A stretch of 64,000 nucleotides of DNA from CAJXII01 sp965242915 (GCA_965242915.1 CBDETN010000022.1:62001-126000); one strand, 5' to 3'. Shown: positions 26,209-35,094, counted from the stretch's first letter. Numbers and translations are program-made. The notes: generated from the letters alone by a model not told the origin.

Positions 26209-26895
26209 TTAATGATCCTCTTCAGCCATCATAACTGAACCTGCAATATAAACATAAGTTAATATCATAAAAATAAATGATTGTAAGAAACCAAATGCAG
26301 TTAAAAGGAAAAATCCTGGAAGTGGTGCAATCCAAGGAACTAACATTAAAAGTACCATTAAGAACATATCATCACCTTTTACAGAACCAAAAAGTCTGAA
26401 CGATAATGAGATAATTCTTGAAATATGAGAGATAATCTCAATTGGGAACATCAATGGAGCAAGTGCTTTAACTGGACCCATAAAGTGTGCAAAATAGTTA
26501 ATAAAACCATTCTTTTTAATACCAACATAGTTGTAATAAACAAAAACGATTAAAGCTAAAGCCAAAGTAAAGTTAATATTTCCAGTAACTGATTCAAATC
26601 CAGGAATAACACCCATCATATTTGATACAAAAATTACAAAACCCAATGTTGCGATTAAAGGCATATAAATTCTAGCATTTTCTTTACCCATACTGTCTTC
26701 ACCGATAGAAACTACACCTTGTAAATATGTTTCCATAACATTTTGAGTACCTGTTGGTACTAGTTGAATCTTTCTAGTTGCCATTCTTGCTACAATGAAT
26801 ACAATTATAATTGTTAATGCCAAGTGTGATAATATAATCCATGTTTGCCCGTGCCCGCCAATTGCACCTAGAAATGTAAATAATCTACCTTCCAT
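26209..26895 (-). CDS. atpB: ATP synthase F0 subunit a
   Basis: The 228-residue membrane subunit forms the proton half-channels of F0. The essential arginine lies in RIISLSFRLFGSVKGDD. About six membrane helices are present, and the C-terminus contains FGFLQSFIFMILTYVYIAGS. Length is normal for Campylobacterota. GGAAC precedes the ATG on the minus strand. It stands apart from other atp genes, as is usual in this phylum, and is divergent from trmD. Confidence 0.95.
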   Translation of the reverse strand: MEGRLFTFLGAIGGHGQTWIILSHLALTIIIVFIVARMATRKIQLVPTGTQNVMETYLQGVVSIGEDSMGKENARIYMPLIATLGFVIFVSNMMGVIPGFESVTGNINFTLALALIVFVYYNYVGIKKNGFINYFAHFMGPVKALAPLMFPIEIISHISRIISLSFRLFGSVKGDDMFLMVLLMLVPWIAPLPGFFLLTAFGFLQSFIFMILTYVYIAGSVMMAEEDH

Positions 26896-26975
26896 TTGTG
26901 TTCCTTTTATTTCTTGTCTAATTTTATAATTGCGATTTTACTATAATTTTTATAAAAATCAGATAAAACATACGG

Positions 26976-26981
26976 TACAAT
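26976..26981 (+). promoter_or_regulatory. -10 box abutting the trmD start (leaderless candidate)
   Basis: TACAAT lies five bases before the ATG at 26987, and no Shine-Dalgarno is visible. The spacing would put the transcript start at the start codon. Confidence 0.4.
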
Positions 26982-26986
26982 ACATA

Positions 26987-27649
26987 ATGAATTTTTCATT
27001 TATAACATTATTCCCAAATTTAATTGACTTTTATTTTAAAGATTCTATTTTAAAAATAGCAGTTGAAAAGAAACTAATAAAGTATGATTTCTTTAATCCC
27101 AGAGATTATTCAACCAATAAACATAACAAAGTAGATGATACCTTGTGTGGCGGCGGAGCTGGTCAGCTGCTCACCTCTCAGCCGCTTTTTGATTGTCTTG
27201 ATGATATTAAATCAAAATATGAAGATGCTTATATTATATTTCCTTTGGCAGCGGCAAAACCTTTTAGACAAAGTGATGCTAAAAGATTAGCAAAGAAAAA
27301 GAATATTGTATTTGTAAGCGGTAGATATGAAGGAATTGATGAAAGAGTAATAGAGACTTTTGCAAATGAAGTTTTTAGTGTAGGTGAATATATTTTAACC
27401 GGTGGAGAATTGCCATCTTTGATCATGGCAGATGCAATTTCAAGAAATGTTGAAGGCGTTCTTGGAAATCAAGAATCATTAATGGAAGAAAGTTATAACG
27501 ATAATCTCTTAGAAGCTCCATCCTTTGCAAAACCGATAAAATATAAAGATTTATTGGTACCTTCAGAATTCTTAAAGGGTAATCACGCTAAAATAGCCGA
27601 CTTAAAAAATAAACTGTCTGTATGCAAAACTAAGTATTACAGACCATAA
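26987..27649 (+). CDS. trmD: tRNA (guanine-N1)-methyltransferase
   Basis: The 220-residue SPOUT methyltransferase makes m1G37 in tRNAs read by CNN codons and prevents frameshifting. It starts MNFSFITLFPNLIDFYFKDS. The trefoil-knot AdoMet site is FVSGRYEGIDERVIE and YILTGGELPSLIMADAI. An in-frame ATG further upstream (26930) would add 19 atypical residues, so I start at 26987. rplS follows after 47 bases, the common trmD-rplS order. Confidence 0.95.
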   Translation: MNFSFITLFPNLIDFYFKDSILKIAVEKKLIKYDFFNPRDYSTNKHNKVDDTLCGGGAGQLLTSQPLFDCLDDIKSKYEDAYIIFPLAAAKPFRQSDAKRLAKKKNIVFVSGRYEGIDERVIETFANEVFSVGEYILTGGELPSLIMADAISRNVEGVLGNQESLMEESYNDNLLEAPSFAKPIKYKDLLVPSEFLKGNHAKIADLKNKLSVCKTKYYRP

Positions 27650-27696
27650 AAAGGGGCCTCTTCAGTTGATACTGTATGCCAGACAAAGGAAAAAAC

Positions 27697-28053
27697 ATGA
27701 GAAATAGATATATTGAGAGTTTCGAAAAAGCTCAAATTGGTGAAAAAGTAGCTCCACAATTTAGAGCTGGTGATACTTTAAGACTTGGTATTGAGATTAA
27801 AGAAGGTGAAAAAACAAGAGTTCAAAACTTTGAAGGTCTTGTTATTGCTTTAAGAGGACAAGGAACTTCTAGAACTTTTACAATTAGAAAAATAGGTGCT
27901 AACTCTGTTGGAGTGGAGCGAATTTTCCCATTATATTCTGATAGTTTAAAATCTATTGAAGTGTTAAGAAGAGGAAGAGTAAGAAGAGCTAAGTTACATT
28001 ACTTAAGAGAATTAACTGGTAAAGCTGCAAAAATTAAAGAATTAAGAAAGTAA
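27697..28053 (+). CDS. rplS: 50S ribosomal protein L19
   Basis: The 118-residue product sits at the 30S-50S interface. It starts MRNRYIESFEKAQIGEKV and contains FRAGDTLRLGIEIKEGEKTR and ERIFPLYSDSLKSIEV. The start is ATG 27697 behind AAAGGAAAA, since the longer frame from 27676 adds seven unlikely residues. It is co-transcribed with trmD and followed by a terminator. Confidence 0.97.
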   Translation: MRNRYIESFEKAQIGEKVAPQFRAGDTLRLGIEIKEGEKTRVQNFEGLVIALRGQGTSRTFTIRKIGANSVGVERIFPLYSDSLKSIEVLRRGRVRRAKLHYLRELTGKAAKIKELRK

Positions 28054-28070
28054 TTTCTAAACTTTTAATT

Positions 28071-28104
28071 AAAAAGGTAAGCATTTTATTGCTTACCTTT
28101 TTTT
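28071..28104 (+). terminator. Terminator of trmD-rplS
   Basis: AAAAAGGTAAGCA (28071-28083) pairs with TGCTTACCTTTTT (28090-28102) around a 6-nt loop and ends in a T-tract. Confidence 0.92.
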
Positions 28105-28111
28105 ATATCTA

Positions 28112-28996
28112 ATGCAAAAATTAATAAACTCCCCAATCCAACTGATAACTTTTAATAATCAAAACTTTTATATAAAAAGAGATGATTTACTGCATCCTGA
28201 TTTTTCAGGAAATAAAGCTCAAAAGTTTTTTTATTTTTTTGACAATGAGTTTGATAGTGTTGATACAGTAATAAGTCACGGTTCAAATCAATCAAATGCA
28301 ATGTATTCCTTATCAGTTTTATGTAAACTAAAGGGATGGAAATTTAAATATTATACGAATCATCTGCCATCTTTTTTAAAAGAAAATCCACAAGGTAACT
28401 ATAAATATGCGCAAGAATTTGGGATGCAATTAATTGTAGGTGAGTATGATAAAGAGACAATTGGTCTAAAACCAAATGAATTGTTTATATCTGAAGGTGG
28501 AGCAATTGAAGAAGCTCAATATGGTATTAAAATATTAGCCCAAGAAATTAAAGAGTGGAAAAAAGAACAAGAGATAGAAAATTTAAAAGTATTTCTACCA
28601 AGCGGTACAGGAACAACAGCACTTTTTTTACAAAAATATCTAGAAGATGAAGTTTTAACCTGTCCTTGTGTAGGAGATACAAAGTATTTAAAAAAACAAT
28701 TTTTTGAGTTAGAAAAAGATGATAAAATTCCGCAGGTACGAGGACAAATTATTCACCCTACTATCTTAACTCCACCAAGAAAATTTCATTTTGGAAAGTT
28801 ATATAAAGAAAATTATAAAATTTGGCAAGAGTTAAAACAGCAAACAAATATAGAATTTGATTTATTATATGATCCAATAGGTTGGCAAACTTTACTTAAA
28901 TATCAAAAAAAGAATATTTTATATATTCATCAAGGTGGATTAAAAGGGAATGAAACTATGATAACAAGATATAAAAGAAAATTAGGTATAATCTAA
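28112..28996 (+). CDS. PLP-dependent ACC deaminase/D-cysteine desulfhydrase-like enzyme
   Basis: The 294-residue fold-type II PLP enzyme resembles 1-aminocyclopropane-1-carboxylate deaminase and D-cysteine desulfhydrase. The N-terminus has IKRDDLLHPDFSGNKAQKFF, where the Lys of GNKAQK should bind PLP. SHGSNQSNAMYSLSVL follows, and the phosphate loop is LPSGTGTTALF. It is shorter than the 320-340 usual in the family. The ATG comes 8 bases after the rplS terminator with no Shine-Dalgarno. The substrate cannot be named. Confidence 0.8.
   Translation: MQKLINSPIQLITFNNQNFYIKRDDLLHPDFSGNKAQKFFYFFDNEFDSVDTVISHGSNQSNAMYSLSVLCKLKGWKFKYYTNHLPSFLKENPQGNYKYAQEFGMQLIVGEYDKETIGLKPNELFISEGGAIEEAQYGIKILAQEIKEWKKEQEIENLKVFLPSGTGTTALFLQKYLEDEVLTCPCVGDTKYLKKQFFELEKDDKIPQVRGQIIHPTILTPPRKFHFGKLYKENYKIWQELKQQTNIEFDLLYDPIGWQTLLKYQKKNILYIHQGGLKGNETMITRYKRKLGII
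28987..28992 (+). promoter_or_regulatory. -10 box abutting the aroK start (leaderless candidate)
   Basis: A consensus TATAAT at the very end of the preceding gene lies seven bases before the aroK ATG (29000), with no Shine-Dalgarno. Confidence 0.4.
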
Positions 28997-28999
28997 TTT

Positions 29000-29509
29000 A
29001 TGAGTAAAAATATTATATTAATTGGTTTTATGGGTGTAGGAAAAGGTACAGTAGCAAGACAGCTTGTAAAGGATAGCGACTACTTTGCAGTAGATACTGA
29101 TGATTTAATTGTATCTACTGCAAATAGAAAAGTAAAAAAGATTTTTAAAGATGAGGGTGAGCCTTATTTTAGAGCTTTAGAAAAAAGATGTGCCAAATGG
29201 TTGGAAAATAATTTAAAGAATACGATTATCTCTACCGGCGGTGGTTTTTATCGGCAAGAAAACTTAAATAAAATTGGTAAAGTTGTATATTTAGAATCTA
29301 GATTTGATAGAATTATTGAAGCACTAAAACAAGCACCAAATACAAAGCAAAAGTTTAAAAAAAGACCTTTGCTAAATGATTTGGAGGAAGCTAGAAAACT
29401 TTATAATCAAAGAGTTAAAGAATATAAAAAAATAGCAGACATCACAGTCAATGTTGAAGATTGGGATATAAAAAGAATTACAAAAGAAATTTTAAAGGCA
29501 GTAAAATAA
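29000..29509 (+). CDS. aroK: Shikimate kinase
   Basis: The 169-residue product phosphorylates shikimate at the 3-hydroxyl with ATP in the chorismate pathway. The P-loop is GFMGVGKGTVAR, the shikimate-binding DTDD is at residues 33-36, and the glycine motif is STGGGFY. The lid arginine lies in KKRPLL. Length is typical. The gene starts 3 bases after the PLP gene and abuts hisD. Confidence 0.95.
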   Translation: MSKNIILIGFMGVGKGTVARQLVKDSDYFAVDTDDLIVSTANRKVKKIFKDEGEPYFRALEKRCAKWLENNLKNTIISTGGGFYRQENLNKIGKVVYLESRFDRIIEALKQAPNTKQKFKKRPLLNDLEEARKLYNQRVKEYKKIADITVNVEDWDIKRITKEILKAVK

Positions 29510-30817
29510 ATGAAAATTATAAATACAAAAGATCATAATTTTAAAGCAGAATTTGAAAATATTTTAGGTCGTGCCAAAGTTGATATTAAAAAGGTATCAA
29601 CCATCGTAAATGGTATTATTGATGATATTGTAGAAAATGGAAATAAAGCAATAAAAGAACATATCACAAAATTTGATAACTGGACACCTAAAAATGATGA
29701 TGAGCTTTTTGTAGATGTTGAAGATATGAAAAAAGCTTATGAAAATATTGATGAGAAATTAAGAGATTCTTTACACTTAGCACATGATAGAATTAAAAAA
29801 TATCATGAAAAACAATTACCAAAATCTTGGATGGATTTTGAAGACAATGGAACAATTTTAGGACAAAAAGTAACAGCGGTTGACCGTGCCGGACTTTATA
29901 TCCCAGGGGGGAAAGCTGCATATCCAAGTAGTTTACTTATGAATGCCATCCCAGCACTGGTAGCCGGTGTTGAAGAGATTGTAGTTTGTACACCAACACC
30001 TGACAATGAACCAAATGAACTTTTACTTGCGGCTTGTCATCTTTGTGGAATTACAACTGTTATGAAAGTTGGAGGGGCTAGTGCTGTTGCTGCTATGGCT
30101 TATGGGACTGAAACTTTAAAAAAAGTTAATGTAATCACAGGTCCTGGAAATATTTTTGTGGCAACTGCTAAAAAGTTGGTGTTTGGTGAAGTAAATATTG
30201 ATATGATTGCAGGTCCAAGTGAGATAGGAATACTTGCAGATGATAGTGCAAATACTGATTATCTTGCTATTGATTTACTATCACAAGCTGAACATGATGA
30301 GATGGCAAGTTCTATTTTGATAACGACAGATGAACAAATAGCCCTTGATACAAGCAAAGCTGTAGATAAATACCTAAATGAACTCTCACGAAGCCAAATA
30401 GCTAAAAAATCAATAGATGAAAGAGGTTGTATTATTGTTACTTCCTGTATGGGTAATGCAATTAAACTTATGAATGAAATTGCACCTGAACATTTGGAAG
30501 TGATGACACAATCTCCATTTGAACTTTTACCAAAGATTAAACATGCGGGTGCTATTTTCTTAGGGCAAAATACACCTGAACCAATAGGTGATTATGTGGC
30601 TGGACCAAATCATACCTTGCCAACTGGTGGAACTGCAAAGTTTTACAGTCCATTAAATGTGGAAAACTTTATGAAAAAGAGTTCAATTATCAGTTTTAGT
30701 CAAAATGCTATAGATGAGATAGGTGAGCAATGTGCACTTTTAGCAGATACAGAAGGTTTAACAGCTCACGCAAAAAGCGTAAGAGTTAGACTGTCAACAA
30801 ATACAAAAAAACATTAA
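29510..30817 (+). CDS. hisD: Histidinol dehydrogenase
   Basis: The 435-residue product catalyses the last two oxidations of histidine biosynthesis (histidinol to histidine) with NAD and zinc. Signature stretches: VDRAGLYIPGGKAAYPSSLL, ITGPGNIFVATAKK, IAGPSEIGILAD, the zinc/catalytic region LLSQAEHDEMASS and IAPEHLEV. The gene abuts aroK (stop and ATG adjacent), suggesting co-transcription of aroK, hisD and the DUF2018 gene. Other his genes are not in the window. Confidence 0.97.
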   Translation: MKIINTKDHNFKAEFENILGRAKVDIKKVSTIVNGIIDDIVENGNKAIKEHITKFDNWTPKNDDELFVDVEDMKKAYENIDEKLRDSLHLAHDRIKKYHEKQLPKSWMDFEDNGTILGQKVTAVDRAGLYIPGGKAAYPSSLLMNAIPALVAGVEEIVVCTPTPDNEPNELLLAACHLCGITTVMKVGGASAVAAMAYGTETLKKVNVITGPGNIFVATAKKLVFGEVNIDMIAGPSEIGILADDSANTDYLAIDLLSQAEHDEMASSILITTDEQIALDTSKAVDKYLNELSRSQIAKKSIDERGCIIVTSCMGNAIKLMNEIAPEHLEVMTQSPFELLPKIKHAGAIFLGQNTPEPIGDYVAGPNHTLPTGGTAKFYSPLNVENFMKKSSIISFSQNAIDEIGEQCALLADTEGLTAHAKSVRVRLSTNTKKH

Positions 30818-30833
30818 ATAAAAGGAATTAATT

Positions 30834-31130
30834 ATGGGAAAATATGAAGCATTATTTGAAGATGAAGATAATATATTCGGAGGAACTCCAAAATCAAAAT
30901 TTTGGGATATTGCAAATGGCGCAAATGAAGAGATAGTAGAAGATGAATTTGATAAAATTATGGAAAAATTTGCAGTTATGGAAGCCATCTTGCGAAAAGA
31001 ACATAATGATATAGAATTAGATAAAATGATAGCTGCTTATGCCTTTGAATATGCAGATGATATAGAAATACATAAAAAAGGTTTATACATAGAATTTACC
31101 GGTGAAATTGTTTGCAGGCTAGATAGTTAA
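30834..31130 (+). CDS. DUF2018-family small protein
   Basis: The 98-residue acidic helical product begins MGKYEALFEDEDNIFGGTPK. It matches the DUF2018 family, whose Helicobacter pylori member HP0242 is a knotted dimer of unknown role. In H. pylori the family also lies beside the octaprenyl diphosphate synthase gene, as here. Its stop overlaps the next ATG (TAATG). It is largely restricted to Campylobacterota and so is a useful taxonomic marker. Confidence 0.82.
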   Translation: MGKYEALFEDEDNIFGGTPKSKFWDIANGANEEIVEDEFDKIMEKFAVMEAILRKEHNDIELDKMIAAYAFEYADDIEIHKKGLYIEFTGEIVCRLDS

Positions 31131-32026
31131 TGGAAGAATTGATTCAAGTAAAACAACAAATAAAAACTTTTGTAGCTGATTGCGGTGATGCAAGAAGTTT
31201 AGAGCTTTTAGAGTTGTTAGCTGAGGGAAAGATGCTTCGTTCTAAGCTGATACTTAAGATTGCTGGAATTACAACTCAATCAATTGAACTTTGTGCCGTA
31301 GTTGAGATGATACATGCGGCATCGCTTCTTCATGATGATGTAATAGATGAAGCAGATACCAGAAGAGGAAAACCCTCAATCAACGCTTTATTTGATAATA
31401 AAACCTCTATTATGTTTGGAGATATTTTATACTCAAAAGCCTTTACACAACTATCACAAATGGATAAAGAAATTGCTTACACAGTTTCAAATGCTGTAAC
31501 ACTTCTTAGTATTGGTGAACTTCACGATGTAGAACTTATAAATACATTTAACAGCTCTTATGAAAAATACCTTGATATGATTGATAAAAAAACAGCCTCA
31601 TTAATTGAAGCTAGTGCAAAAGCTGCTGCAATATTAGTCAACAAAGATAAAGAAGCATTTGCTTTGTATGGTAAAAATCTTGGTCTTGCATTTCAAATGG
31701 TAGATGATATTTTAGACATTACACAAGATAGTGCAACTTTGGGAAAACCTGCAATGTTAGATTTTGTAGAAGGGAAAGTAACCATTCCATATCTACTTTT
31801 ACATGAAAGACTGAAAGATAAACAGGCATTGGAAAAACTTTATAAAAAGGACTTGAGTGTTGATGAAACTTCTTGGATAAAACAGAAGATGAAAGAAACC
31901 CAAGCTTTAGAAGACAGCATTAAATTAGCTCAAAAGTTAGGACTTGAAGCAATAGAAGCCATAAAAAATGAGAATAACGAAGATTTACAAAATATTATGA
32001 AAGCGATGATAGAAAGAGAATTCTAG
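31130..32026 (+). CDS. ispB: Polyprenyl (octaprenyl) diphosphate synthase
   Basis: The 298-residue trans-prenyltransferase extends farnesyl diphosphate to the quinone side chain. The first Asp-rich motif is LLHDDVIDEADTRRG, the second is QMVDDILDIT, and KMLRSKL matches the substrate lysine/arginine region. Chain length cannot be read directly; menaquinone genes of this phylum suggest C30-C40. It overlaps the DUF2018 gene by one base. In relatives such as H. pylori hemA follows, but here the island of insertion sequences begins just after the stop. Confidence 0.88.
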   Translation: MEELIQVKQQIKTFVADCGDARSLELLELLAEGKMLRSKLILKIAGITTQSIELCAVVEMIHAASLLHDDVIDEADTRRGKPSINALFDNKTSIMFGDILYSKAFTQLSQMDKEIAYTVSNAVTLLSIGELHDVELINTFNSSYEKYLDMIDKKTASLIEASAKAAAILVNKDKEAFALYGKNLGLAFQMVDDILDITQDSATLGKPAMLDFVEGKVTIPYLLLHERLKDKQALEKLYKKDLSVDETSWIKQKMKETQALEDSIKLAQKLGLEAIEAIKNENNEDLQNIMKAMIEREF

Positions 32027-32043
32027 GAAAAGGTACTATTGGG

Positions 32044-32089
32044 ACTGTTTCTTGGACAAATCACTGGTCTGAATTGTCCAAGAAACAGT
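32044..32089. repeat. 16-bp perfect inverted repeat at the edge of the IS island
   Basis: ACTGTTTCTTGGACAA (32044-32059) and TTGTCCAAGAAACAGT (32074-32089) are exact inverted copies with a 14-base centre. It lies 17 bases after ispB. It may be two abutting insertion-sequence ends or a terminator without a T-tract. Confidence 0.7.
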
Positions 32090-32134
32090 AATGTTTGATC
32101 TGTCAACCCTATATCATACTAAGAACTATAAATT

Positions 32135-32983
32135 CTAAGCAACCATTTCATTTTGTAACATTAACTCTTCAAACTCAACTGGTGAATAATTATTATTTGC
32201 ACTATGCATTCTTTGTCTATTGTAATATACTTCTATATATTCAAATATAGATTGATTAGCTTTTGATTTAGTTTCATAAATCTCATGATGAGTAAGTTCA
32301 GTTTTTAATGTATGGAAAAAACTTTCAGCAACTGCATTATCCCAACAATTACCTTTTCTACTCATACTTTGTATAATTCCATTTTCTTCTAATAAATCTT
32401 TATGAGAGTAAGATGCATACTGACTACCTCTATCTGTATGCCATATTAAACCTTTTGGTGGATTTCTATTTTTTAATGCCATAATGAGGGCATCATTAAC
32501 TAAATCTACTTTCATAGTATCATCCATTGACCAACCAACAACTCTTCTTGAATATAAATCTATTACAGTTGCAAGATATAGCCATCCTTCTGATGTTGGA
32601 ATATATGTTATATCTCCCACATATTTTTCATCAGGGGCTGAAGCATAAAAATCTCTATTTAAAATATTAGGTGCTACAGGTAAATTATGATTTGAATCTA
32701 TTGTATTAACTTTAAACCTTTTCTTTTTATTTGCTACAAGATTTAAATCTTTCATAATATTTCCAATTCGTCTTCTTGAAACAATAAGCCCATATAATCG
32801 CTCTAGTTTATCTTTTAGCCGTCTTGTACCATATTTGCATCTACTTTGAATAAATATAATCTCTATTAACTCATTAAGTTTATCATCTACTGTTTTAACT
32901 ATACATCCATTATTAATCCAATGATAATAACTTGAAATATCTACTTTTAATATTTTGCACATTAGATTTTTATTGAAGTTCAT
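32135..32983 (-). CDS. IS3-family transposase OrfB
   Basis: The 282-residue integrase domain (rve) has the DDE triad visible as VGDITYIPTSEG, WHTDRGSQYAS and DNAVAESFFHTLKTEL. In IS3 elements OrfB is made as an OrfAB fusion by -1 frameshifting. Here the OrfB frame continues upstream of the ATG (SIKYTWIKDNK) into the end of orfA, as expected. The catalytic part looks intact, but orfA has been disrupted. Confidence 0.92.
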   Translation of the reverse strand: MNFNKNLMCKILKVDISSYYHWINNGCIVKTVDDKLNELIEIIFIQSRCKYGTRRLKDKLERLYGLIVSRRRIGNIMKDLNLVANKKKRFKVNTIDSNHNLPVAPNILNRDFYASAPDEKYVGDITYIPTSEGWLYLATVIDLYSRRVVGWSMDDTMKVDLVNDALIMALKNRNPPKGLIWHTDRGSQYASYSHKDLLEENGIIQSMSRKGNCWDNAVAESFFHTLKTELTHHEIYETKSKANQSIFEYIEVYYNRQRMHSANNNYSPVEFEELMLQNEMVA

Positions 32984-33009
32984 TTTATTATCTTTTATCC
33001 AGGTATACT

Positions 33010-33360
33010 TTATTGAACTTCTTTCGCAAAGTATACTGCTGCTTTTTTTAATATATCACGCTCCTGCCTAAGTAGTTTAGTTTCTCTTCTTAGCCTTTTA
33101 TTCTCTTGTTCTAAAGTTTCTTTGGGAGTTTTGACTATAGATTTAGTTAAATCTTGATTGGCCTTTTTATATTCATTCATCCAATTATAAATTGTCTTAG
33201 GATTTACATCTAAATCTTTAGCAATTTTTAGAACTGAATCACCATTATTTAAAACCAACTGTATTGTTGAATCTCTAAATATAATACCCCAAGAAGACAA
33301 GACAACTTTTTCTAAATCCTTATTCTCTTTTTCACCTGTTACCTTATGCCACAATTTCAA
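33010..33360 (-). pseudogene. IS3-family orfA, 5' end replaced by element B sequence
   Basis: The 116-residue open frame is chimeric. Residues from about 29 onward (FRDSTIQLVLNNGDSVLKIA, NPKTIYNWMNEYKK, then a leucine-zipper-like QENKRLRRETKLLRQE) are a normal OrfA helix-turn-helix plus zipper. The first 28 residues (MKLWHKVTGEKENKDLEKVV...) come from the terminal region of element B. The start codon lies inside element B, overlapping the end of its transposase. The native N-terminus is on the far side of element B. Confidence 0.8.
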
Positions 33361-34608
33361 CTAATTTATCATAATCCTTATTATTAATTTTTAAACTATC
33401 ATAATAAAAACTCATTGGTTTTTTATAATTTAAAGTTTGATGAAATCTTTTATGATTATAAAAATCAATATAATCTTTCACATCAGTTTTTAACTCTTTA
33501 ATTGTGTTATATTCATTTAGATAAATTCTTTCAACTTTTGCACTTCGCCAGAATCTCTCTATACAAATATTATCAGTAGCTCTACCTTTACCATCCATTG
33601 AGATAATGATGCCATTATCTTTTAAAGTCTGTGTATGGATATGACTTGTGTATTGACTGCCTTGATCTGTATTAAATATTTCAGGTTTACCATATAGCGA
33701 TAATGCTTCATTTAGAACATCCATTGTTAAAGCTGAATCCATAGTGTTGGATATTTTCCAAGATAGTACAGCTTTAGAATACCAATCAATTATAGCTGCT
33801 AAATAAACCATGCCGCCATTAATCTTGATATATGTTATATCCGTACTCCATACTTGATTTGCTTTTACTATGTCAACTCCTCTAAGCTTGTAAGAGTATT
33901 TTTTATGTTGCTTATCTGGTATTGATAGATTTATTGGTTTAACTGCTAATATTGGCTTTAAACCCATCTCTTGTCTATATTTATAAACAGTATTCAAACT
34001 TATATTGTATCCATCTTCTAAAAGTTGCTGATGAACTTTTAAAGCTCCATATATTGGTATTTGCTCATAAATATCATTTATCTTATCTTTGAGTGATATT
34101 TTATGCTTATTTTCTATAGGCTTATAATATAAGCTGCTTGGATTTAATTTTATAAGTTTACATTGAGTTGATACTGAAATATATGTTAGCTTAGACTCTA
34201 TCAACTCTTTTTTATTAGATAAGTCCAAGCTTTGTAGCTTTTCCTCAAGCCATTCCTTTTCAACTGTCATTTTACCTACTATCTTTGCATAATCATCTAT
34301 TTTAGATTGTAATTTTAAGTTTTCGTCTTTATATTCTTTGATAGCCTTTGCAGGCTCCATTGCCAACTCTGCATTATCTAAAAATATCTTCTTCCAATTT
34401 TGGATATTTTTAGGTGTTATATTATTTTTACTTGCTATCTCATTTAAAGTCTTTTCACCTTTTAAAACTTCTAAAACAATTTTTGTTTTAAATTTTGCTG
34501 TAAATATTCTTCTTTTTGTACTCATTTTTTACCCCTATTAAATATTTTATTATTTTAACTTTTTAGGAATAAGAATCTTATTTTTTCGTTCTTATTTTCT
34601 TGGGGTAT
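33284..34608 (-). mobile_element. Complete IS3-family element B nested in element A
   Basis: The imperfect terminal inverted repeats match at about 17 of 19 bases: ATACCCCAAGAAGACAAGA from 33284, and ATACCCCAAGAAAATAAGA on the minus strand from 34608. TATA is present immediately outside both ends (33280-33283 and 34609-34612), a plausible 4-bp target duplication, though the palindromic TATA makes the exact border ambiguous. The length is about 1325 bp. It contains one transposase gene and interrupts orfA of element A. Confidence 0.82.
33344..34525 (-). CDS. IS3-family transposase of element B, single fused frame
   Basis: The 393-residue product has an N-terminal helix-turn-helix (RRIFTAKFKTKIVLEVLKGE, NEIASKNNITPKNIQNWKK), a coiled coil (about 65-100), an HTH_21-like segment and the integrase core. 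The DDE residues lie in WSTDITYIKINGG, FNTDQGSQYTS and NICIERFWRSAKVE. The usual separate orfA and orfB are joined in one frame, so no programmed frameshift is needed. Frame, motifs and both ends look intact, so the element may be active. A basic N-terminus is usual. Confidence 0.93.
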   Translation of the reverse strand: MSTKRRIFTAKFKTKIVLEVLKGEKTLNEIASKNNITPKNIQNWKKIFLDNAELAMEPAKAIKEYKDENLKLQSKIDDYAKIVGKMTVEKEWLEEKLQSLDLSNKKELIESKLTYISVSTQCKLIKLNPSSLYYKPIENKHKISLKDKINDIYEQIPIYGALKVHQQLLEDGYNISLNTVYKYRQEMGLKPILAVKPINLSIPDKQHKKYSYKLRGVDIVKANQVWSTDITYIKINGGMVYLAAIIDWYSKAVLSWKISNTMDSALTMDVLNEALSLYGKPEIFNTDQGSQYTSHIHTQTLKDNGIIISMDGKGRATDNICIERFWRSAKVERIYLNEYNTIKELKTDVKDYIDFYNHKRFHQTLNYKKPMSFYYDSLKINNKDYDKLVEIVA

Positions 34609-34652
34609 TATAGTATCTCTTTAATCTGTTTCATTAAAACTCTCCTCATTGA

Positions 34653-34679
34653 TACACTCCTAATATTTTTAGAAGTGTA
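34653..34679. repeat. Hairpin just outside element A
   Basis: TACACTCCTAA (34653-34663) pairs with TTAGAAGTGTA (34669-34679) with one mismatch and a 5-nt loop. It could be a terminator or an insertion-sequence-related end. The remaining sequence 34680-34776 shows nothing clear. Confidence 0.4.
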
Positions 34680-34776
34680 GTTTAATATGGAGAATATCTC
34701 AAACTTAAATTAGTTTTAATCCAGCAAATAAACTTAATTTAAACTTTCCTATCACTTTTTCAACCAAAGTGTCCAG

Positions 34777-35040
34777 ATGGGAGTGATTTTTGCAAAGATT
34801 TTTGATAAAGGAGATGAAATTGTATCTCTTGGTAGTAATTTGGAGGAGGAGGTAGCTTTGATGCTTAAAATGGTAAAAGGAAAGGGCTGGAATTTAGAAA
34901 CTATGGAAATTAATGGGAATAAAGAGTTTAAGCAGGAAGCCAATAGACAAATAAATGAGTTATTAGTAAAAAATGACTCTGATATAAAAGAAGATACTCA
35001 ACAACAAAAAAGACCATCAAGAAGAGGTAAAAGAGGATAA
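34777..35040 (+). pseudogene. C-terminal remnant of an LPD7-like conjugation-associated protein
   Basis: The 87-codon frame reads FAKIFDKGDEIVSLGSNLEE, then KMVKGKGWNLETMEINGNKE, FKQEANRQI and a basic tail RPSRRGKRG. The order D-GD-I, then KGW, then a short strand and FK-EA resembles the LPD7 domain of large relaxase-associated proteins on plasmids and integrative elements. An in-frame stop lies only 14 codons upstream (34735), so the rest of the protein is missing. With the nested insertion sequences and tRNA it marks a decayed mobile region. Confidence 0.55.
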
Positions 35041-35094
35041 AAATTATTCCAAGGTGGGGAATAGGTGGAAACTATACTTTTTATAGAAAATAAA

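Larger units (their letters stand above)
32075..34640 (-). mobile_element. IS3-family element A, interrupted by element B (ends approximate)
   Basis: Element A consists of orfB (32135-32983), the body of orfA (33010-33280) and the segment beyond element B (34609 to about 34640). A GAAACAG motif occurs on opposite strands near both proposed ends (32082-32088 and 34629-34635), which is weak support for the termini. Element B (33284-34608) splits orfA near its 5' end, so A is probably inactive on its own. Confidence 0.55.

Noticed and set aside
26930..26986. Earlier in-frame ATG for trmD
   Set aside because: The added 19 residues are not like any TrmD start, and they lie in the atpB-trmD promoter gap.
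33344..34525. Element B transposase as a degraded orfA plus orfB fused by mutation
   Set aside because: Frame, helix-turn-helix, zipper and DDE residues are all intact and the termini match, so a natural fused transposase is more likely.
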